The notes: generated from the letters alone by a model not told the origin. A DNA stretch of 64,000 nucleotides from an uncultured Porphyromonas sp. (GCF_938023125.1 NZ_CALHDW010000017.1:62001-126000), one strand, 5' to 3'; positions 24,922 to 34,446 are shown, numbered from the stretch's first letter. Translations and numbers: made by a program.

Positions 24922-25059
24922 GCTGGCCACTGTTAAGCAAGATAGGATGTCTTGTAAACCGTGGAGAGATCTTTTTTTCAGAACGTCTTGCATAATAATT
25001 AAAAGACATTACGAATTGTTTAGAACAATGTTTAACCCATACAAGCATTAATTACTCCT

Positions 25060-25875
25060 ATGAAACTAAAGAATTTCGCCGTTGCTCTATCACTTATTGC
25101 TCTATCGCTCCTAACATCTTGTGGCCCCGATACAATAACTCCAACCCCCAACCCCAACCCAACCCCCAATCCAAACCCTAACCCTAACCCTGTTACCCCT
25201 ACAGAGGTTACCAATCTTACGCTCACTCCCGAGAATGCAAGCCTACTACCCGGGGAGACGCTACAACTTACTGCAACCACAACTCCAGCCAATGCCCAGG
25301 TTACCTATTCTGTTGACTACCCCTCAATGGCCACCGTATCGGAGACCGGCCTCGTTAAGGCAATCGCTCCCGGTATCGTAACCGTTACCGCTCAGGCTGG
25401 CACGAAAAAGGCCACTTGTATGATCAAGATTGCCAAAGCGTCTGATGTAATGCTAGTAAACCTACTAGACCAAAAGAAGTATCCTGCCGGTAAAACAATC
25501 GACTACACAGTCTCTGCCTCTAAGGATGAGGCTGAGTCTTACGAACTTCGATTGAGCTTTAGCGTGCTAAAGACTGCGAATTACAACTTCGCCCTCTCGT
25601 TTTCTAAAAGAACCTCCGGTACTGTATGTATAGGCTCTTGCGAGTTGTTTGAGAATCAGACCTCATATACAAAAGATATCAAGCTGACTGCCGACGAAGA
25701 AGGAATCCCCGATGAAAAAGACAAGGGTGCCATGACCCCCATGTCTACCCATATAGAAATCCCTAATGCCAAGGCAGGTCAAACCTATACAAATACAATT
25801 AAGGTTACCCTCACGCCTAAGGCTGGCGGAGCTCCTCTTACTTGGACTATCAATCTAACAGTAAAAGTCATCTAA
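25060..25875 (+). CDS. Lipoprotein with BIG2 Ig-like domain
   Basis: A 271-residue lipoprotein with lipobox LTSC (Cys21). A Pro-Asn-Pro-Thr linker (about residues 27-45) leads to a bacterial Ig-like (BIG2) domain at about 49-115 with the usual LTLTPENASLLPGETLQLTA and MATVSETGLVKAIAPG signature. Residues about 120-271 are beta-rich and contain one Cys pair (TVCIGSCELF). I do not recognise this C-terminal domain. It is the first gene of the cluster, 26 nt before the TlpA gene. The linker is encoded by near-tandem CCCTAA/CCCCAA-like units and may vary in length. Likely surface-exposed or outer-membrane anchored; binding partner unknown. Confidence 0.8.
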   Translation: MKLKNFAVALSLIALSLLTSCGPDTITPTPNPNPTPNPNPNPNPVTPTEVTNLTLTPENASLLPGETLQLTATTTPANAQVTYSVDYPSMATVSETGLVKAIAPGIVTVTAQAGTKKATCMIKIAKASDVMLVNLLDQKKYPAGKTIDYTVSASKDEAESYELRLSFSVLKTANYNFALSFSKRTSGTVCIGSCELFENQTSYTKDIKLTADEEGIPDEKDKGAMTPMSTHIEIPNAKAGQTYTNTIKVTLTPKAGGAPLTWTINLTVKVI

Positions 25876-25901
25876 TCAAACTCATAAAGCGCTATAAAAC
25901 T

Positions 25902-26393
25902 ATGAAGCATCTACTATCGCTCCTGCTTTTCTTCCTAGTTGTACCCGCAGCTTATGCACAACTTCCACAGGTTGAACTCAAAGACCTCCAAGGCAATTCG
26001 GTCAATACGAGCGAACTCAATAATGATGGCAAACCCTTTATCGTTTCCTTCTTTGCCACATGGTGCAAGCCTTGTCTTCGCGAGCTCAAAGCCATCCACG
26101 AAGTGTACCCCGACTGGAAAGAAGAGACCGGAGTCAAGCTTATCGCTATCTCTATTGACGAAGGGCAGAATGCCGATCGTGTAAAGCCTCTTGTAGATGC
26201 ACAGGGCTTCGAATATGAGGTATTACTAGACCCCAATGGAGACTTCAAGCGAGCTATGAATGTCAACATGATTCCCCATGTCTTTGTGATTGACGGGAAA
26301 GGAAATGTTGCATACGCTCACACCGGTTACACCGAAGGCGGGGAGCAAGAGCTCATCGCCAAGGTACGAGAGCTCCTAAAGACGGAAGAATAA
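25902..26393 (+). CDS. Secreted TlpA-like thiol-disulfide oxidoreductase
   Basis: A 163-residue thioredoxin-fold protein with a cleavable signal peptide (ending AYAQ, about residue 20). The active site is ATWCKPC with Cys55 and Cys58, and the cis-Pro loop is NMIPHVFVID. It resembles TlpA/ResA proteins that act as extracytoplasmic reductants. The start at 25902 gives a normal signal peptide; the longer frame from 25842 overlaps the previous gene. Its place in the same unit as another thioredoxin-like and a CxxC lipoprotein suggests a shared redox role; partner proteins are inferred. Confidence 0.9.
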   Translation: MKHLLSLLLFFLVVPAAYAQLPQVELKDLQGNSVNTSELNNDGKPFIVSFFATWCKPCLRELKAIHEVYPDWKEETGVKLIAISIDEGQNADRVKPLVDAQGFEYEVLLDPNGDFKRAMNVNMIPHVFVIDGKGNVAYAHTGYTEGGEQELIAKVRELLKTEE

Positions 26394-26475
26394 TCTAGGT
26401 CTTCCTAAGAGTCGATCTCGAATCTCTCTACAACTAGCAACAGACTATTTATCTTCTTATTCCGCACAATACCGC

Positions 26476-28206
26476 ATGCGAAAGATATTATACCGTACTT
26501 GGCACTTCGTCTCCATCTTTTCGATGAGCGTGGGATTCATCTCCACACTCTCTGCTCAAAGTAAAAAAGAATGGGCGCCCTGGGAAAAGTTTAAGCCCTC
26601 ATTTAGTGTGCAGAGCGACATGCTCTTTTCTCTCGACGATAAAGCAGCCGGGAATAAGTCTTGGATGAGCAATAGCTACGTAACCGGTACAATCCGCAAC
26701 AATTACCTCGAGGTAGGCCTACGCTTCGAAGATCTACTCCGTCCCATGCCCGGGCATGAGCCTGAGCAGGGTCGTGGCATACCGCACATTCACCTCAAAG
26801 GCTATGTTGGTAAGTATGCCGAGGTAACTCTCGGAGACTTCTACGACCAGTTTGGTTCCGGGATTCTTTTCCGTAGCTATGAGGAGCGCACGCTCGGTAT
26901 TGACAACGCTGTCAGAGGAGCACACGTGCTGCTTACACCCTATGATGGGATACGCATCAAGGGTTTTGTAGGTCAGCAACGCAACTACTTCGATCGCACG
27001 GCTCGTCTATTTACCAACGAACGCGGATACATCCGTGGGGCAGATGGAGAGCTTGCGATCCAGCAGTGGATTCCGGCAATGAGAAGTAAACGGATGACCC
27101 TAAGCGTGGGAGGCTCCTATCTTAATAAAGTAGAGGGAGACGAGATTATCCCCGTCCCCACCCCTCTCGGCATGACAGGCACATGGCGTCTCAACCTCCC
27201 AAGCCAAGTACACGCCTTCGGAGGTAGAGCCAAGCTATCGGTAGGGAACTGGGTTTTCAATGGAGAGTATGCCTACAAGAGCAGTGACCCCACGGCAAGT
27301 AACCACTATATCTACTCGCCGGGATCTGTTGCCATGTTCTCAACATCGTACTCAAAGAGAGGCATGAGCCTTCTTCTTCAGACCAAACGAAGCGAGAACT
27401 TCAACTTCCTCTCTGCACGCTCCTCCGTGGGGACACCTCTTCACGTCAACCACCTCCCGGCCTTTACTGCCAACCACACCTATACGCTTGCCGCTCTCTA
27501 TCCCTACGCTACCCAACCCGATGGAGAATGGGCTTTCCAGGGGGACTTCCGCTACACCATCCCTAGAGGATCTCTACTAGGCGGCAAATATGGCACCGGC
27601 ATTCGCGTTAATTACTCTCATGTACGAGGCTTAAAGAATGTGGCAACAAACCGACTTCCTCTAGAGGCTCCGGAGAAAGACCTTTATGGGACAGATGGTT
27701 ATACACATCCCTTCTTCGGCATGGGGCAACTCTACTACTCCGATCTGAATGTCGAGCTAAGCAAGAAGTTCTCTAAGGATGTATCTATTGTATTTAACTA
27801 TTACAACCAGATATATAACCAACAAGTGGTTGAGGGACATGCGATCAACAACCCGCTTGTCTACAGCAATATATTTGTCCTTGATGGGAAGTTCAAGCTA
27901 GCACCCCAATATACCCTACGTACCGAACTCCAGTATCTACACAGCCGCCAAGCAGAGGGTAGCTGGCTCTTCGGTCTTGCCGAGCTCTCCATAGCTCCCA
28001 AATGGATGCTCTCGCTCTCAGATCAATACAACATGACCGTGACTAAGCAGCACTACTATATGGGTACTGTAGCTTACTCCTCCGGCAACCACAGAGTACA
28101 ACTAGGTTATGGCCGTACGAGAGCCGGCATCAACTGCTCGGGTGGAGTGTGTCGCTACATGCCCGAGACAAAAGGGATCTATCTGAGCTACAGCGGTTCG
28201 TTCTAG
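26476..28206 (+). CDS. DUF6029-like outer-membrane beta-barrel
   Basis: A 576-residue protein with an N-terminal signal peptide (ending LSAQ) and many amphipathic beta strands rich in Tyr and Gly, ending in a strand with a C-terminal aromatic residue (YLSYSGSF). This is the form of an outer-membrane barrel. I associate it with the DUF6029 family, whose genes often lie beside TlpA and Omp28-like genes in Bacteroidales; that naming is from memory. One Cys pair is present near the C-terminus (NCSGGVCRY). It is 82 nt after the TlpA gene and 45 nt before the Omp28-like gene. It may be a channel or scaffold for the cluster. Confidence 0.78.
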   Translation: MRKILYRTWHFVSIFSMSVGFISTLSAQSKKEWAPWEKFKPSFSVQSDMLFSLDDKAAGNKSWMSNSYVTGTIRNNYLEVGLRFEDLLRPMPGHEPEQGRGIPHIHLKGYVGKYAEVTLGDFYDQFGSGILFRSYEERTLGIDNAVRGAHVLLTPYDGIRIKGFVGQQRNYFDRTARLFTNERGYIRGADGELAIQQWIPAMRSKRMTLSVGGSYLNKVEGDEIIPVPTPLGMTGTWRLNLPSQVHAFGGRAKLSVGNWVFNGEYAYKSSDPTASNHYIYSPGSVAMFSTSYSKRGMSLLLQTKRSENFNFLSARSSVGTPLHVNHLPAFTANHTYTLAALYPYATQPDGEWAFQGDFRYTIPRGSLLGGKYGTGIRVNYSHVRGLKNVATNRLPLEAPEKDLYGTDGYTHPFFGMGQLYYSDLNVELSKKFSKDVSIVFNYYNQIYNQQVVEGHAINNPLVYSNIFVLDGKFKLAPQYTLRTELQYLHSRQAEGSWLFGLAELSIAPKWMLSLSDQYNMTVTKQHYYMGTVAYSSGNHRVQLGYGRTRAGINCSGGVCRYMPETKGIYLSYSGSF

Positions 28207-28251
28207 CCTCAAAGTGCTTTTGAATCATTCAACATTTGCCAAGATTACAAG

Positions 28252-29088
28252 ATGAAACGTCATACATCTCCCCTCATACTAGGCGCCCTCATTGCACTAC
28301 AATTTGTAGCCTGCAGGCCTATGCCCGAAGAGAATCGACTGATCCCCAACGAAGTTGAACTCTCAAAAGGACGCTCCGTCCTTATTGAGGATTATAGTGG
28401 TGTCGGTTGCGTCAATTGCCCCATAGCGGCAAAAGCTATAACAGAAGCAGCCATAGCCCATGGCGATAAGGTGGTAGTAGTAGCTCTACATGGGAGCAAT
28501 ACCCAGATAGGGACACGTGCAAAAGAAGACCCCAAAGGCCTGTATCATGCCGACGCTGCGACTTATCTAGAGCGGCTACAAGCCGGAGGCTCGCTCCCCA
28601 TAGCCACATTCAATAGAAGACCTCTAGCGAGCAATGGGGAGAAACCCTTTAGTCCTATGGCAACCAAATGGGCTGCAGAGATGCAAGCAATACGTGAGTT
28701 ACCTCAGCTTTATAAGCTTCAGCTCCAAGCCTCTGAGCAAGACCGCAAGGTATCCGTGCAGTTCAGTGCATCGGCTCTAGAGCTATCGGAGGAACTCTCC
28801 GCATCGCTCAAGGAGCACCGACTTTATATCCAACTATGGCTCGTAGAAAACCATATTGTAGCCCCACAGCACCTCAAAAAAGGGTTGGATAAGGAGTACG
28901 AGCACAACCACATCTTCCGTCAAGCCCTTAATGGGATCGATGGAGAGCCCTATGACTTAGGGAAGGCGTACAACCATACCGCCACCATAGACCGAGACGT
29001 CATCGAACCCAAGAATTGTGATGTAGTGGCCATCCTCTACGATCACAAGACGGGAGAAGTCTGTGAAGTACTCAAGAAAGCTCTCTGA
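28252..29088 (+). CDS. Omp28-like lipoprotein with CxxC motif
   Basis: A 278-residue lipoprotein with lipobox FVAC (Cys21). After the signal it has a thioredoxin-like start: VLIEDYSGVGCVNCPIAAKA with Cys53 and Cys56. Later blocks (VVVVALHGSN, SLPIATFNRR, LYIQLWLVENHIVAPQH) follow the Omp28-related protein family. Omp28 proteins of Porphyromonas are outer-membrane proteins proposed as adhesins or receptors; thiol activity is not shown for them. It follows the barrel gene and precedes the T9SS thioredoxin gene. Confidence 0.82.
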   Translation: MKRHTSPLILGALIALQFVACRPMPEENRLIPNEVELSKGRSVLIEDYSGVGCVNCPIAAKAITEAAIAHGDKVVVVALHGSNTQIGTRAKEDPKGLYHADAATYLERLQAGGSLPIATFNRRPLASNGEKPFSPMATKWAAEMQAIRELPQLYKLQLQASEQDRKVSVQFSASALELSEELSASLKEHRLYIQLWLVENHIVAPQHLKKGLDKEYEHNHIFRQALNGIDGEPYDLGKAYNHTATIDRDVIEPKNCDVVAILYDHKTGEVCEVLKKAL

Positions 29089-29146
29089 AACAATACAAGA
29101 AGCGTACAAGATAAGGACTAAACAGTAAACACTTAATCAGTTTCAT

Positions 29147-30859
29147 ATGAAAAAAGTTATTACCAAGTTGGCTGTAGGCTCCCTACTGCTTACCGGCATG
29201 CAAGTTGCTACGACAAGTGCCGTAGCCCAGCAACCCCTCTTGAAGTCTAATGTGCAATTTCATCAGACAACAGAGCTTCGCGCTGGGACTTCTCCTCTAA
29301 GAACCTCAGAGTATGTTGCTAGAGACATTAATGGAAAAGAGTACGACATTAATGCAATTCTCGAGTCAGGCAAAGCCATCATGATCGACATCTCTGCCAC
29401 CTGGTGCGGCCCTTGCTGGGGACTACACACCGGTGGATACCTAGAGAGACTCTACTCTAAGTTTGGTCCTAATGGAACCAACCAGATAGAAATATTCTGG
29501 GTCGGAGGAGACTCTCGCTCTACCGTTAGCAGAATCCACGGCCAAGGTAGTTACACCCAAGGGGACTGGACCAAAGATAGCCACGGGAACCCTGTTCCTT
29601 ATCCTCTATTTGCAGACCCCCAGATGGCTCCAACATTGGGTATCCCCGTATCAGGCTTCCCCACTCTCGTACTCGTAGGCCCAGACAAAAGATGGGTTGA
29701 ATGCCGCAATGCGGTGCAAACGTCCGATACGAACTTCAAGAGTTTCGAGCAACTCCTTTCCCTCTTTAAGACGGATACTGACAAGCCCTCAGCTCTTGTC
29801 TTCTCGGGTGTTACCGATCTTTATCAAGGAGAGACTCATACCATGAAGCTCTCTTATAGCACAAAATCTCCTGCCACTTCGGTAAAATGGGATGCTCCTT
29901 TGGGGATCAAGCTAACGAAAGTAAGCGATACAGAATATCAGGTAAAGGCTGAAAAGATAGGTACACACACTATCTCTGCTACTGTAACCAACAAGAATGG
30001 TAGCGCAAAGGAATCTATCACGGTTACCGTCTCTGCTCCTATCTCTACCTTCCCCTTCTTCTGTCCTATGGATACCAAAGACAAACTCGACAAGGGTTGG
30101 AGATCAATTGACCATGATGGTGATGGCATCGGCTTCCAATCTCTTATGGGTAAGGGACTTATGGAGCGCCTTGGACTTTCTTTCCAAAATCCTAATGCGA
30201 AAGCAGGAGCAGAGAACAGCAATGACTGTCTGATCTCGTTCGGAAAATTCTATCCTACAGGTTATAATAATGGATTCTCAGGCGAAGAAATTAACGCAAA
30301 CAACGAACTTCTTTCTGCCCCCATTGTCATACCGTTCAATGCAAATAATCCGACTTTCTCTTGCTACATCGCCACATTCTTCACAGCCGATACACCAGAT
30401 AGACTCAAGGTTATGGTTTCTGAGCTCGGTGGCAATCCTGTAGAGCTCTTAGCTCCTCAGTCTGTACAAGGTGGTAATTGGACCAAGATTACAGCCGATC
30501 TCTCTGCGTACAAGGGCAAGACCATCCTTATCTCCCTCGTACCCGAAGTTAATGGCGTTAGCGCTATCCAAGTGGATCAACTAAAGGTTGAAATGGGAGG
30601 AACAACTGCCATTGAGACTCCTTCGCTCAATGTAGAGACTGTAATCTACCCTAACCCTGCAAAGGAATTCATGACAGTACAGACTCGCATTGGTAGCACA
30701 ATCGAGCTCTTCACTCTTGATGGGGCACGCGTAGCTGTAGCCGAAGCTCTCAGCGCAACCACAACAATCGCTGTAGATCAATTGGCAGCAGGCACCTATA
30801 TGGTTCGCATTACAGACAGAGAAGGCAATAGCGTATTGCGTCCTGTAATTGTAGAATAA
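29147..30859 (+). CDS. T9SS-secreted thioredoxin-like protein with type A sorting domain
   Basis: A 570-residue protein with a signal peptide (about residues 1-28). A thioredoxin domain lies at about 60-205, with SATWCGPCWGL (Cys87, Cys90) and the loop VSGFPTLVLVGPD. An Ig/PKD-like domain at about 215-295 and a jelly-roll-like segment at about 305-480 follow, and the last 75 residues are a T9SS type A sorting domain (VIYPNPAKEF, IELFTLDGARV, LAAGTYMVRITD). It should be exported by the T9SS and anchored on the cell surface. It is the last gene of the cluster and is followed by a terminator. Confidence 0.88.
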   Translation: MKKVITKLAVGSLLLTGMQVATTSAVAQQPLLKSNVQFHQTTELRAGTSPLRTSEYVARDINGKEYDINAILESGKAIMIDISATWCGPCWGLHTGGYLERLYSKFGPNGTNQIEIFWVGGDSRSTVSRIHGQGSYTQGDWTKDSHGNPVPYPLFADPQMAPTLGIPVSGFPTLVLVGPDKRWVECRNAVQTSDTNFKSFEQLLSLFKTDTDKPSALVFSGVTDLYQGETHTMKLSYSTKSPATSVKWDAPLGIKLTKVSDTEYQVKAEKIGTHTISATVTNKNGSAKESITVTVSAPISTFPFFCPMDTKDKLDKGWRSIDHDGDGIGFQSLMGKGLMERLGLSFQNPNAKAGAENSNDCLISFGKFYPTGYNNGFSGEEINANNELLSAPIVIPFNANNPTFSCYIATFFTADTPDRLKVMVSELGGNPVELLAPQSVQGGNWTKITADLSAYKGKTILISLVPEVNGVSAIQVDQLKVEMGGTTAIETPSLNVETVIYPNPAKEFMTVQTRIGSTIELFTLDGARVAVAEALSATTTIAVDQLAAGTYMVRITDREGNSVLRPVIVE

Positions 30860-31251
30860 GTAGCTATTTGTGAGGTTTTCTTCACGAATAGTGAGGTATA
30901 CCGGAGCACTTATTATCAGGGAGGCAAAGGCCTTGTGATAGAATAAAGTGTAAGCAATAGCTTTGGTATCCTCCTCAGTAATGGTAGCACACCCCCTCCC
31001 GGGTGTGCTACTTTTTTTATCCCGAAAAAGCGCCTCTCGGGATAGACAATCTCTCACGAATGAGTGGCGACTCTTAGCCTTCTCTAGGGACTCTCTAAGT
31101 ACGTTCCAATCAAGCTAGGGGGCCCCTTTTGTCTACACTTTTTACCATATCGGCAAATCCCCTCGTGAAAATATTTACAAAAACACCTTCGAATCAAAAT
31201 AAAAGCAGTACCTTAGGGGCGGGTAAATTATTTTTCATAAACACAAGCCAT
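30860..31251. other. Gap with terminator, between two surface-protein units
   Basis: Holds the terminator at 30984-31018. Beyond that, a weak TACCTTAG near 31208-31215 might be a promoter for the next gene. The minus-strand ORF across 30581-31057 is a shadow. Confidence 0.5.
30984..31018 (+). terminator. Terminator of the envelope redox cluster
   Basis: A perfect 11-bp stem (GTAGCACACCC 30984-30994 and GGGTGTGCTAC 31001-31011) and seven T. Confidence 0.92.
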
Positions 31252-32505
31252 ATGAAAGCGAAACTATCTTCCCTTCTATTCATCGTACTTACGATGACTC
31301 TATGGACTGCCTGCGACAGGTCCACACCTCAGCCTCAGCAAGAGACTACGATTACGGTATCTCCCGACAAAGTATCTCTGAATGTTGGAGAGACTCAGCA
31401 GCTATCCGTACAGATTACTCCACAGAAGAACGAGCTAAAAGCTACCTTTCAGAGCCAGGCGCCCGCCATTGCCTCGGTAAGTGAGCAAGGGCTTGTGACC
31501 GGGATCGCCGAAGGCGAAACTACGATAGTAGTGCAGGTAGGAGCAGCGAAGGCAACTGTTGCCATAGAGATAAAAAAGGCGCCCATCCAAGTACCTCAAG
31601 AGATGCCAATGCTCAAGTTTGCCATCCCACGCAACGATTATGAGCAGATCGAAGATCAAGAGGTAATTGCCTATGAGGCAAAACTGGGACGCACTCAGCA
31701 AGAGGTAGACTACCGCCCATCTGGCTTCTTGGGTACGGATCTAACGACCATCCCCGCCGTTGTCTATGGTATCCCCGTTGATGGCGATGCCGACCTCATC
31801 CTAGCCTATGGTAAGGAGTCGGTAGCAGACTGTGAGCGCACCCAAGCCATGCTAAAACAATTGGGCTTCTCTCGTTTGGAAAAGGCGAAAGTTACCAACT
31901 ATCTAGGCGACGAATTCGATGGTCTACGCGCCATCCACGACACTGATCCCAGAGTTACGGTCACCCTAATGGACCAACCCAATGAGAAGCTAGGGACTAC
32001 CATGTTTATCGAGTTTGCCAAGAGACAATTAGAGAATACCATCGTAAAGACCAAGCACAAGATCCTTCCCAATGTCAAAGATTTCCCTTCGTTAGAGAAG
32101 TTCGCAACAAAAGATCCCTTCCAGATCAATGCTTTCGAAGAGGCACTTGGGCTTCGCACCTTCCGTCCGGGCGAGTCTCCACGCACTACCCACCTCCTCT
32201 ACCGCACCGTGGAAGAGAAGGTGCAAGAGACTAATCTGGAGTATGTCTTCTACGTCGCTCCCACAGAAAAAGAGGGCACCGGCCTTATTATTACCGAGTT
32301 GCTCTGCGTATCAAGCGAACGAGACCTACGCTCTAAGGAGCTACAGAGCTACCTCAAGGCAAATGGCTTCGATCAGAACTACAAGGTCTCGGATGATGCC
32401 ATCCTAACAGTCTCTAATAAGGAAGGAACTCTCTGTCGGATTTCCATAGTTCGCCTCGGTCAAGATAAGTATGTCTATCAGATGTATTTATTCCCCAAAG
32501 GCTAA
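31252..32505 (+). CDS. Second lipoprotein with BIG2 Ig-like domain
   Basis: A 417-residue lipoprotein with lipobox LWTAC (Cys21). The BIG2 domain follows at about 35-110 (TVSPDKVSLNVGETQQLSVQ, then IASVSEQGLVTGIAEGETT). The remaining 300 residues (from MPMLKFAIPRNDYEQIEDQ onward) form a mixed alpha/beta region I do not recognise. The upstream in-frame Met at 31129 lacks a signal peptide; the ATG at 31252 is preferred. It shares its N-terminal build with the lipoprotein at 25060 but not the C-terminal domain. It is followed 118 nt later by an LRR cargo gene; a shared transcript is possible. Confidence 0.78.
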   Translation: MKAKLSSLLFIVLTMTLWTACDRSTPQPQQETTITVSPDKVSLNVGETQQLSVQITPQKNELKATFQSQAPAIASVSEQGLVTGIAEGETTIVVQVGAAKATVAIEIKKAPIQVPQEMPMLKFAIPRNDYEQIEDQEVIAYEAKLGRTQQEVDYRPSGFLGTDLTTIPAVVYGIPVDGDADLILAYGKESVADCERTQAMLKQLGFSRLEKAKVTNYLGDEFDGLRAIHDTDPRVTVTLMDQPNEKLGTTMFIEFAKRQLENTIVKTKHKILPNVKDFPSLEKFATKDPFQINAFEEALGLRTFRPGESPRTTHLLYRTVEEKVQETNLEYVFYVAPTEKEGTGLIITELLCVSSERDLRSKELQSYLKANGFDQNYKVSDDAILTVSNKEGTLCRISIVRLGQDKYVYQMYLFPKG

Positions 32506-32623
32506 CTTAAGACCCCTACGAACTCAACCTTATAATGGGATCCGGCTAGACGTATCGCATCTTTGCTAAGGCGATACATCTAACCGGTCCTACAACCAAC
32601 AATCAATCTATAACGAAGTCATT

Positions 32624-34144
32624 ATGAAACGAATCTCGACTCCCGTTACACTCGCTACAGCGCTTCTTCTCTCAATGACAAGCACCACCCTGAAGGCGCA
32701 AATATTGGACGCTCCCACAACAAGCGAATGCGTTACAATAGAACTTTCACAAACCAAAGACAAGGTACTCTACGCAGGGGTTTTTGCTCCCGACAATGAT
32801 GCCTGGATTGATCTCAACGGAGATGGTCAGTGCCAACCCAAGGAACGCATCGGGAGAAATACCGAACGCCCGGATGACTATACAGATGTCTTCTACGATG
32901 GGCCCCAGACAGAGATCTTCGACCTTGTAGAAGGAGTGCAGACGCTACGCATCTACGGTAAGATAGAGGCCTTACGGTTTACCGACTCGGAGACCCATAC
33001 ATCTCCTAAAACCGTAGACCTATCTCAATGCACCGCTTTACAATACTTTAAGTTATATGAGTGCATGGATCTCGAGAAGATAATCCCACCTCTCGAAGAG
33101 AATGATTGTTGCGAGATGCTTTCCATACAATACACTCCCCTCAAGAGCTTAGACCTCTCCAGCTTTAAAAAACTAATCGTGCTAGTAGCCTCTTTCAACA
33201 AGCAACTTGAGAGCGTGAAGCTAGCCGAATGCCCCGAGATGCTTGAGCTGGACTGCTCCTTTACCAAGGTCTCTCAGGTAGATCTCAGCAAGGTCCCGGC
33301 CCTCACTGGCCTATATCTATGTATGGCTCAGTATTCTGAGATTGATCTTTCCCTTACGCCCAACCTAGAGCTCCTCTCTCTTGGTGGCAATTACTTCAAG
33401 AAAATAGATCTCAGCAAGACCCCTAAACTCACCAATCTGAGCCTCTTCGACAACGAACTTACAACGGTAGATGTCAGCATGCTCCCCAAACTAGAGATCC
33501 TAGAGCTAGAGCAAAATATGCTCAAGACGGTTGATGTTAGTAAGAATAAGCGACTGAAAGAGCTGACCATACACGTCAATGAGCTCTCCGATCTCGACCT
33601 ATCCATGCTCAGCAATCTACACCTAATCACGCTCTCCGACAACAATATATCGGAAGAGCTGATGGGGAAGATCGTCTCCAAGATCCCTCAATGCAAGGAG
33701 TTTAACGAAGATGAAGAAGAGGAGAAGGCAGACCTCTGGGGGCACTGCTATGTCGTAAATACGCCCTCCCCTACGAGCAACGTCTGCAATACACTACAGG
33801 TTGCAGAGCTAAGAGAAAAAGGCTGGACACCGTATGATATCAATGGAACAGCAGATCCCCAAGCCTTTATGACTAATGCCGTAGAATATGCGGGATCTAC
33901 CCCTACCGGCATCTGCACACCCATCCATGAAGACGAGGTAAAAATCGCCCAAACAGCTACGAGAGTACAGATACAGGGGCTTAATGCAAACACCCATGTG
34001 TACCTCTTCAATACGAGTGGAGAGTTGCTCCAAAAATACAACTCTCTCAGATCTAGCGAGGTCAATATCCAGACCGAGAGCTACCCTGCAGGTACTTACT
34101 TCGTTAGCATAAACAACAAGAGCTACAAGGTAATTCTTCCCTAA
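32624..34144 (+). CDS. Leucine-rich-repeat T9SS cargo protein
   Basis: A 506-residue secreted protein with signal peptide (about 1-25, ending LKAQ). About ten LRR units of about 21 residues run from residue 130 to 350 with the repeated core SxLDLSxxxxLxxLxLxxN (examples: LKSLDLSSFKKLIVL, LELLSLGGNYFKKIDLSK). A Glu-rich stretch follows. The C-terminal domain (VYLFNTSGELLQKYN to SYKVILP) has the T9SS sorting-domain pattern. It resembles internalin-J-like proteins of Porphyromonas. Likely surface-exposed; ligand unknown. Confidence 0.84.
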   Translation: MKRISTPVTLATALLLSMTSTTLKAQILDAPTTSECVTIELSQTKDKVLYAGVFAPDNDAWIDLNGDGQCQPKERIGRNTERPDDYTDVFYDGPQTEIFDLVEGVQTLRIYGKIEALRFTDSETHTSPKTVDLSQCTALQYFKLYECMDLEKIIPPLEENDCCEMLSIQYTPLKSLDLSSFKKLIVLVASFNKQLESVKLAECPEMLELDCSFTKVSQVDLSKVPALTGLYLCMAQYSEIDLSLTPNLELLSLGGNYFKKIDLSKTPKLTNLSLFDNELTTVDVSMLPKLEILELEQNMLKTVDVSKNKRLKELTIHVNELSDLDLSMLSNLHLITLSDNNISEELMGKIVSKIPQCKEFNEDEEEEKADLWGHCYVVNTPSPTSNVCNTLQVAELREKGWTPYDINGTADPQAFMTNAVEYAGSTPTGICTPIHEDEVKIAQTATRVQIQGLNANTHVYLFNTSGELLQKYNSLRSSEVNIQTESYPAGTYFVSINNKSYKVILP

Positions 34145-34446
34145 ATCGGAGGATCATAGCTCATTACTAAGGACAGAGGTCGGGTGCAAAAGCAACGGTC
34201 TCTGTCTCCGCATTTAAGGAGCGGAGACAGAGAGCTTTGCGAAGCCGCCTCGCCTATTAGAGGGGAGTAAGAGTCGGAGAAAAACTCCGCCCCACCCCCT
34301 CTCCGAGCAAGGGCTGTAGGGGCATTACGGTTGCTTAAACACTGATAATATAATATCTTTGCACTCAAAGAATAGAATGGAGCTCCTTACTCCAGAAGGA
34401 TGATGGGGCCTCCTTCCAATCAGGAACTAAATGATAAAATAGTTGT
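34145..34446. other. Gap with nested inverted repeats and a promoter
   Basis: A 12-bp stem TCTCTGTCTCCG (34199-34210) with CGGAGACAGAGA (34222-34233) is not followed by a T run. The earlier word GGACAGAG (34171-34178) could pair with the same left arm instead. The promoter at 34331-34361 lies downstream of these hairpins, so they would end or modulate transcription from the LRR gene rather than lie in the leader of the next one. Confidence 0.5.
34331..34361 (+). promoter_or_regulatory. Promoter of the small outer-membrane barrel gene
   Basis: TTG at 34331-34333, 20 nt, TATCTTTG at 34354-34361. Confidence 0.75.

Noticed and set aside
24777..24995. 72-codon plus-strand ORF before the redox cluster
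   Set aside because: It spans a full-consensus promoter for the next gene and has no domain.
25160..25195. Telomere-like CCCTAA repeats
   Set aside because: They are codons of a Pro-Asn linker inside a lipoprotein gene.
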